Assembly: GCF_000003815.2 (NCBI RefSeq)
Contig: NC_049984.1
Coordinates: 14,051,664 to 14,115,663 of the forward strand
Source: Branchiostoma floridae
Taxonomy: Eukaryota; Chordata; Leptocardii; Amphioxiformes; Branchiostomatidae
Direction: 5' to 3'
DNA: 64,000 nt
A model generated the notes under the pieces. That model made no database searches. It had not been told where the DNA came from and was given only the letters and a program-made list of their open reading frames with translations. Below are positions 57,700 to 64,000 of this stretch, piece after piece (position 1 is the first letter of the stretch; every line of letters starts with the position of its first letter). The translations under genes were made by a program, and so were the position numbers.

Positions 57700-58832
57700 T
57701 GTTAATTTCTAATAAGGCCACTTGTGAAGAGTGTTGCATGTTTTTGTACAATTCTGGAAAAAAAATTCAAATTGTATCATTGACCATTGGACAACGCCCA
57801 CTCATCCTTCGTAGGTATTTTAATAACTTAGCATTAGCCATAGTATTTCTTATTGTTAACAGTTGTTTAGAAGAGCTGTCGTTATGGTCGTTGGATGACT
57901 GAAGTAATGTCTCTAGCAGTGCCATCTGTATGTCTTGTTAAAGACATGTCTTTGAAACTGGCAAAAAAGGACAAAGCTTGAAGAAAATAAACTCGTTTAT
58001 CTTTCTCAGATATTCTTCGTGGAGCCGCTGGGCCTCCAGGGATGTCGTCTGAGAAGGCTGCCCATGCCGCTCTCAACTCCCTCGCCTTTTCGTCTTCCTC
58101 GTCGACCTAAATAAACGTTAACATTTTGGCGACATTTCGCCAGCTGAACGAAGCAAACACTACACTCTTATTTATCTTCTGTTGGGGATATTCAAAAAGG
58201 TAATATTAGCTATGTTAAGTTTCAATATTGATGTGATTGATATAATTTCATATTTGCGTGATATAGGGTTAGAGTGTTCTTTCGGGGCCAGTGAATGGGT
58301 TATGACTATACAGGAAAAGAAAAAAAAACTTGGTACAGTGCGGTAACAGATGACAAAATCTGTTCAAATTGTTCGCAAAGATCCACTATGGCGACCCATC
58401 CCCCGACTAGCAGCCGACTTTTTTCCGTGTGCACTCGCAGTCGTGCTTCTGCCTCCAGATACCTTCTAGGGGCGTAAAGACTTCGAAATATCACAATCAT
58501 ATCAATTATATTATTTGCACACTTGTTGCATACCAGAGCACCGTGTAAAAATCTAAACGTGTGATGTATTCAGAACTACTACACCACTATGTGTGCCTGG
58601 AACTGGAATGTATTGTGAACTACTGCTACAGCAGCATGTAAATCTGGAATTACCATATATTTAGAAGTAATGCAACAGCAGAATGTGAACTTGGAACTAG
58701 AATGTATTTAGAACTGTTGCTACAGCAGCATGTGAACTTGAAAATTTAGACCTACTGCTACAGCAGCATATAAACAAGGAAATGCAAGAACTTAGAAGAA
58801 TTTAGAACTAATGCAAGAGCTCAATATATACC
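57700..58832 (-). other. Short exon-like coding traces, unassigned
   Basis: Minus-strand coding-like islands occur at about 58480-58380 (RYLEAEARLRVHTEKSRLL) and 58110-58015 (VDEEDEKARELRAAW, then FSDDIPGGPAAPRR). They may belong with the open frame at 59402-59042 as exons of one gene or element, but the 209-base gap prevents joining. 58560-58800 is an imperfect tandem repeat built on CTACAGCAGCATGTGAACTT. Confidence 0.3.
58560..58800. repeat. Imperfect tandem repeat
   Basis: Units of about 50-60 bp share ACTGCTACAGCAGCATGTAA and GAATGTATTTAGAACT, next to the assembly gap. Confidence 0.6.
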
Positions 58833-59041
58833 NNNNNNNNNNNNNNNNNNNNNNNNNNNNNNNNNNNNNNNNNNNNNNNNNNNNNNNNNNNNNNNNNNNN
58901 NNNNNNNNNNNNNNNNNNNNNNNNNNNNNNNNNNNNNNNNNNNNNNNNNNNNNNNNNNNNNNNNNNNNNNNNNNNNNNNNNNNNNNNNNNNNNNNNNNNN
59001 NNNNNNNNNNNNNNNNNNNNNNNNNNNNNNNNNNNNNNNNN
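58833..59041. other. Assembly gap (209 N)
   Basis: A run of 209 N, presumably a sized gap. It truncates a minus-strand open frame and abuts a tandem repeat. Confidence 0.97.
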
Positions 59042-59402
59042 GGTGGAAATCTACCTGCTGCTTCCCGTCGGACTCTTGGGTTTTGGGCCGTACTACGGGC
59101 TCTGGTTGTCCATTTGTGAGTGGGACCCGATGTTCTGCAGCTTTCTGTACGTCCGGGATGAGCTTGGAGGTAGGAATGGCTTGAGTTGACGAGGTTCCCT
59201 CCAGCATGTGGATGTCCAACTGGATGTCCTGAATCTCGCGGCTGAGATTCAAAATTTCATCCTCTATCCTGTACCTGAAACTGGCCCTGGACGAAGCGCG
59301 GGAGACCGACTCCATGTCGGATAAGTCCTCGAGGAAGTCGCCATCGCGATACCTCTGAGGTTTGCGTGTCTTGCGTTTTCCGGCGCCTAGCATTTGAAAC
59401 AA
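59042..59402 (-). CDS. N-terminal coding fragment cut by gap, unassigned
   Basis: A minus-strand open frame runs from an ATG at about 59402 (or 59393) to the gap, 120 residues. It starts basic (MLGAGKRKTRKPQRYRDG), then an RS-like patch (SVSRASSRASFRYR) and a short acidic coiled-coil-like helix (EDEILNLSREIQDIQLD). Such starts are seen in host proteins and in retroelement gag proteins. I cannot choose. The C-terminal part is missing. Confidence 0.45.
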
Positions 59403-61200
59403 GTTCTAAGCGACTCACAGAAGCATTTATTTTCTCGCTTCAACTTCCCATAATGAAACCATCAACCGTGTTTGTGATATCTTCCCAGAAGTCAGTCTCT
59501 ATTACATCAACGACTGTTTGACGTTAAGCTTCTCTCGGTCCACGTGTGGGGTTGGGATTTCCTGTGATGTTTGTCCTGTCGATCTCAGGTATCGGTTCGT
59601 CTGGGATTGCGAGATCTTGTATTTCTTCTTCATATTGCCGAAACCAAAATCATGCAGTGCTCACTTAAGATCCCTTCTTGTGGTACCCAGTGGTCTTTGC
59701 CTGCTTATTATTGAAACTTCACCCAATTTCCAAATAAGCAACATCCACTCGTCGTGGGAAGTCATCCCACAGCCGACAAAGGTTAAGAGTTGTACCCCCC
59801 GGCAAACGGTGGACGTGACAGGTCACATTCTTGAGCCAAAAACTGCGGTCTATAGCTCGACCTGACACCGTAGAACAGTACAGAAAAGTATCAAGGCAAC
59901 GGAGTTAGTTTCTGGGCTAGCGGTAGCCATCACTGATCACTTACCCCAAGCCAGGGACGTCGGACCAGATGTTAGCGGCCAATGAACCCTCCTAAAAAGA
60001 TACGACAGGAAACCCTCCTATAGAAAACCCGATGGACAAGGAGAATTAGATGTGTTGTGCCTTACATACATTGCTAGGAGGTTAATTCCAACGGTCCATG
60101 TCCAAAAGTTGCAGCCCCTTTTCGTAGTTCCTTGTAGAATTCAAGAGTACCATATAGCGCTGAGATGCATATGGGTTTCATGTCCCTCTCTGAATTTGTC
60201 TGTTAGAAACTCAGTGCCTTTTCATTGAAAGATCAGAAGGTATCTTTTTTTATGTTTGAAATCATGCTTTATTCATCAACAAGTTTTGAATATTTCTTAG
60301 TAAACGACAGCCGTTCTCATCGCAGCTCGGGCACCGTGCGTACTGCATTACAGCAGAAAAGGATTTCCATGTATCTTGTAAAGCAAAGGGTTATCTGAGA
60401 CTTGAATATTGGATATATTAATTTCTCGTAACATCCATTACAGGCATCAAAAGCATAACTAAAACCAGATTGTCCATGATATTTGATTTGATATTAAAAA
60501 TGTACAGCTTTGAAGGTGTCTGGTGGAAAGATGTAGAAAAGAGAAGTGTAGGGGTGTAATGATAATTGAGTTTGTTGCCTTTCATCGCTGAATGCCGTCA
60601 ATCTTGTGTTGCGGTTTAAGTCCTGTTCTTGCTTGCACTACTTTACAGAGAAATGTTATTTGACACCACTCCCCACCCAGTCTCAGTGCTACTTGTGATG
60701 GAATAAGTAAATCCATCCTAGCTATTCCAATCTTTTGCATCTGACGAAGTGACGTGGACTTTCCGATCATCAATCACTATCGACATGACCATGATAGTAT
60801 CAATCATATTGCGCTCGTTTGAAACACAAAAGGATAGGTGATAAATGTGAGTGGGGAAAAGAAGTACTATCATCTGAACTTACAGACCACAGTTCAGCAC
60901 AGTATTACTCCCTTTTCTATCGTGTGTTAAATATTTGCAAGGAGCAGGAAAGAGGTTCTGGGATGATTGAGTTGTAACCTATTGACGGTAATCCTTAAAT
61001 CATTATGACGGTATAATGTTGCGGATGCGTAGGAAGTTACTCAAATTCCGAAGCCATCATGTTTCTAAGTATTAATGTTATAGTTCTGTCAGTACTTTAA
61101 TTAGTATCAGTATTTTTTTGCTACGACATAGCATTGTTAAAATTTGATACGTTTTACGGAGAAAAACAACGGAACACTAACCGCTCGATTCCTCAGATTT
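59403..61200. other. Mostly non-coding, one decayed coding trace
   Basis: Minus-strand 59840-59520 contains broken protein-like text (LNLCRLWDDFPRRVDVAYLE, later YEEEIQDLAIPDEPIPEIDR), separated by stops. Its family is not recognised. 59900-61200 shows nothing I can name. Confidence 0.35.
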
Positions 61201-61205
61201 GCTCT

Positions 61206-62080
61206 TTAAACGGACTCTACAATCTCTGGCGCCGATAGTAGGACTTGAGTGTGTTCACACTGCTCACGGCCTCTTGTACGCTCATGTCCATTTGCAATGA
61301 CTTTGGCACCTCCGGCACCTCCACCGCGCGCGGAGAAAAGGCGCTGGTCTAAATTGAGAGAAAACAGCGTGCTGAACTTTTCCAACACAGAAGACACCAT
61401 CAGCTTTCAAGCCATACTCGTCTCTTGTGGTCTCGTTCACTTTCTGCATGGTGTCCATCGTAAAGTCCCCCGTGTGGAACAGGGTGGTTTGGCCGCAACG
61501 CTTGATAGATCAGCGCCGGAGGCATATTGGGTGAACAGGGTCTTCCTCTTTGGAGAGTATGGATGATAGAATCAGTGTAGACATTTCCCAATATTGTTTC
61601 ATTTAATATCATTGAGCTCCTCAAGAATAAAAATAAAAGAAAGGTCCAAAGAAACGTGTGAGTACGCATGTGTTTTTTAATAAAGGTTCAAACAAACAAT
61701 CCTTTCCTGTCTCTTTCATAACGTACAAACCATCCAACGTCTGTATCTAATCTTATTTAATAAAAAATACTTCCAAAAATTCTTAACACTAAACTTGAGA
61801 AAAAACATAACCGTTGCTAACTTTCTATCTATGGTCAGAAAGATACCCCCAAGAAGAAGTGTATCAGTATGTCAATTTCTCTTGCAATATCCACCTCATC
61901 CCAAACGGACACTATCTGTCTGCAGGTTTATTGCAAGCATAGGTTCAATGGGTGGGCCCAACAATGGACCGGGACAGCTGCAGGCTCCCCTCGTTTTATT
62001 TGAGTTGCGACCCCAGAGCGATGGCCCTCCATGTTGGCAGCCATATCATAGACATGGCCGCAACACAGTTGCAGTTGGAA
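61206..62080 (-). pseudogene. Decayed hAT-superfamily transposase (ZMYM1-like)
   Basis: Minus-strand 62073-61930 reads VYDMAANMEGHRSGVATQIK followed by VHCWAHPLNLCLQ, the conserved G-Y-D-x-A-x-N-M-x-G and H-C-x-A-H-x-L-N-L blocks of hAT/ZMYM1-like transposases. It continues with DEVDIAREIDILIHFF. Downstream in transposase order, 61510-61230 has CSTRGTLRW (for the usual CPTRW), VSSVLEKFSTLFSLNLDQRL and, in another frame, MSVQEAVSSVNTLKSYYRR. Several stops and frameshifts make it inactive. The N-terminal zinc finger and C-terminal dimerisation region are absent. Confidence 0.65.
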
Positions 62081-62156
62081 ACCTATTCTTCCTGGAGTTC
62101 TCTACATACAATCCAGTAAAAGACATTTCAACATAATGTTGATCAATCAGCATAAA

Positions 62157-62898
62157 TCAATAACATGACCTCAGACAGGACCCCCAGACAAGGTCCACAT
62201 CTTGCATGTCGGCGTTGATTTCTGTCTCTTGTAGGGTGCTCACACCCAGTTCCAGGTCTTCAAAGTCAGTGCCGATTGCCTTGACACTGAACCCACACGC
62301 TGACAAGTCGGCAAAACTGAGTGTGCTGGAGAAGTCTCCTGACTTGTCCAGCATGACCTTTTGAAGTTTTTCTGCCAACGCTTCCTCCTGTGTACGTGCT
62401 TCTCTGATTGTTTCAAGGACTTGCTGTGCCATTAATAGTGTGCATTGTCTATTTTCCATTTTACTTTAGTACTGTCATGCAACTCGCCTGCTTCCCGTTG
62501 CTTTGAAATTGTGCTCTTGTGCGACATACAGATGTTGTTGTCTGTTCAGTCTCTGAAAAGCCCTCTTCTTTGCCCCTGCATGCCATAGGACAAAATTGTT
62601 CCTGTACTGCAATGCAGACAGAGTGGAGTACAGCACACGCAGGCATATACTTGCTGCCGTAGCAACAGCTACATCGGCATAACTTGTCCTTTTTGTAGCC
62701 ACATGAGGCACGAAGACACTCTGACATAACTGGAGCTTGATCTTCAAGCTCTTTGTTGACATCCGCGAGGTAAATTGACTTCAGGTCCTCACAACTAGTT
62801 TGGCCCAGGACTGAGATAGCTAGCATCTCCTTCATTTCCTTAATGATTGCAGGTCCTGCCTGCTTTCTTACCGACACTGACAAGTCCTTATGGCCCAT
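62157..62898 (-). pseudogene. Unassigned cysteine-rich coding remnant
   Basis: On the minus strand, 62898-62461 is open (MGHKDLSVSVRKQAGPAII), passes a cysteine-rich patch (LCRCSCCYG), and a second frame continues the protein-like text (LYSTLSALQYRNNFVLWHAG, then KKRAFQRLNRQQ). 62459-62157 is open again (MENRQCTLLMAQQVLETIRE). One protein seems to have been broken by one or two frameshifts. It looks like mobile-element ORF material; a link to DUF6589-type proteins is conceivable but unproven. Confidence 0.4.
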
Positions 62899-63108
62899 GA
62901 TGTCCTTGGCAGCCTGTTTCTACCTCTTTTCCACAATGTGTCGAATGGCAGGCAGCTCCTTATGATCTACTTCGTACACCCTAGCCTTTCTTTCAGAAGG
63001 GCGTTTTACACGAACCTGTGAAGTACAAGTTAACACCTGATGAGAATTTGAAAAATCTGAAGTATAACAAAATTATGCAAAATATTTCTACCTTGCCTTC
63101 TGCCTTGC

Positions 63109-64000
63109 ATGAGGGCTAAAAAGAAATATATTCATCTATTTATTCCATGTGGTGTTTATGGTTCTCTTGTTCATCTACGCCATACCAGCACACGCAGGCA
63201 CATAATTTTATTGTGGATGAGTTCTGTTGAGCTTAAAATCGTGCCCAAGTTTGCAGGGATGGAATATGTTCTCCACCAGATGACAGTGCGAAGAGTCTGT
63301 TTGACTTCGAAAAAGCAGAAAGTCACTCTCAGGTACGATATGTGTGACCTGAGTTGTATGCCTGGGTTCTGAAATCGCAGACAGGTTTGCAAGGAATTAT
63401 TATTGTGTACTCCTATGCTTGAGGTTGCAACTTGGCCTCTCTTTTGTCATACTTCTCCGTCCACACTCTCTTATGCTTTCTGACAAATGAGGGTATTGCT
63501 CTGTACTTGTTTGAATTGTCCTCCGACAGCTTTCTCAGCCATTCTCCAGTCTTGTTTAATTTAAACATCAGCTGGCCCTCTGCAGTTATTAGTGAAATAG
63601 ACGGTTTGGTTGCAAGTATCGAAGACCAGTAGCCAAAGTCATTCTCCCCCCATTCTTCTGTCAGCGTAGGATTGGTGTTGTCTGAATACGCTCCATACAA
63701 CTGCTCGGGAAATCTCCTTTCCAGAAACAACAAGCATGGTGGAAAGCATCACTTCGAGCGCCTGCTTGGTCATAGTGGTGATGTTGTCTGAGGTATCGTT
63801 GTAAAGGCAGTTGGAAACTTCATCTTTGCACTTGCTTTGTTGTGTGGAAGAGTGGTGGCATGTCAGGTTGGAGCAGAGACGCATCATGCATCCACTGTTT
63901 AAACTTGGCAAGGGCTACTTGTGTACGTGCTTGATTTCAATAGATTGTAATAGATTGTAGTGCCTCATTGAACAGTGTCCAGATGAGAACTACAACCTCT
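63109..64000 (-). pseudogene. Unassigned broken coding remnant at window edge
   Basis: Minus-strand segments in three frames read as protein: FKQWMHDASLLQPDMPPLFH near 63910, TMTKQALEVMLSTMLVV near 63780, and LYGAYSDNTNPTLTEEWGEN through FVRKHKRVWTEKYDKREAKL from 63700 to 63413. Frameshifts separate them. The order and spacing suggest one decayed gene that begins beyond the window and may continue into the remnant at 62.9-62.2 kb. Confidence 0.4.

Overview
The window looks like animal nuclear DNA from a chordate close to amphioxus (Branchiostoma). The reasons are: TTAGGG-type telomeric hexamers; intron-rich genes with GT-AG splice sites; a rho-class-like glutathione S-transferase; vertebrate-like MPHOSPH6 and TDRD12 orthologues; and very many short terminal-inverted-repeat (TIR) elements. 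The species call is inference. There are two assembly gaps (52605-52704 and 58833-59041).

Layout. 1-3111 is a roughly 175-bp satellite whose monomers each carry TTAGGG repeats; it is interrupted by a piggyBac-like element and a truncated LINE. 3858-7334 (+) is a five-exon GST gene. 8310-12432 (-) is MPHOSPH6, an exosome cofactor, in five exons. Divergent from it, 13844-40836 (+) is a 36-exon TDRD12-like gene whose exon phases all agree and whose total coding length is 7044 nt (2347 codons plus stop). Its order is Tudor, Ser/Pro-rich linker, DEAD-like helicase, CCCH zinc finger, Tudor, Tudor, armadillo-like repeats, Ser/Asn-rich linker, CS domain. Inside its intron 15, on the other strand, sits a complete seven-exon type I membrane protein gene (24710-27511). 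40837-46140 holds no recognisable gene, only 3' flank and repeats. 46141-46660 (-) is an unassigned two-exon candidate. 48201-49588 (+) is a four-exon secreted cysteine-rich protein with a precisely duplicated 31-residue module. From about 49.6 kb to the end the window is mostly repeats and decayed mobile elements: a Ty3/gypsy element with its gag/protease half inverted in place, an OTU-like fragment, a hAT transposase remnant, and several unassigned broken coding stretches.

Functional links. TDRD12 belongs to the piRNA pathway, which silences transposons, so its setting among many transposon remnants is suggestive only as context. MPHOSPH6 and TDRD12 have start codons 1.4 kb apart on opposite strands and could share a promoter region. 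The points most worth follow-up are the armadillo-like block in TDRD12, the nested antisense membrane protein gene with a duplicated exon, the duplicated cysteine module, and the telomere-hexamer satellite.
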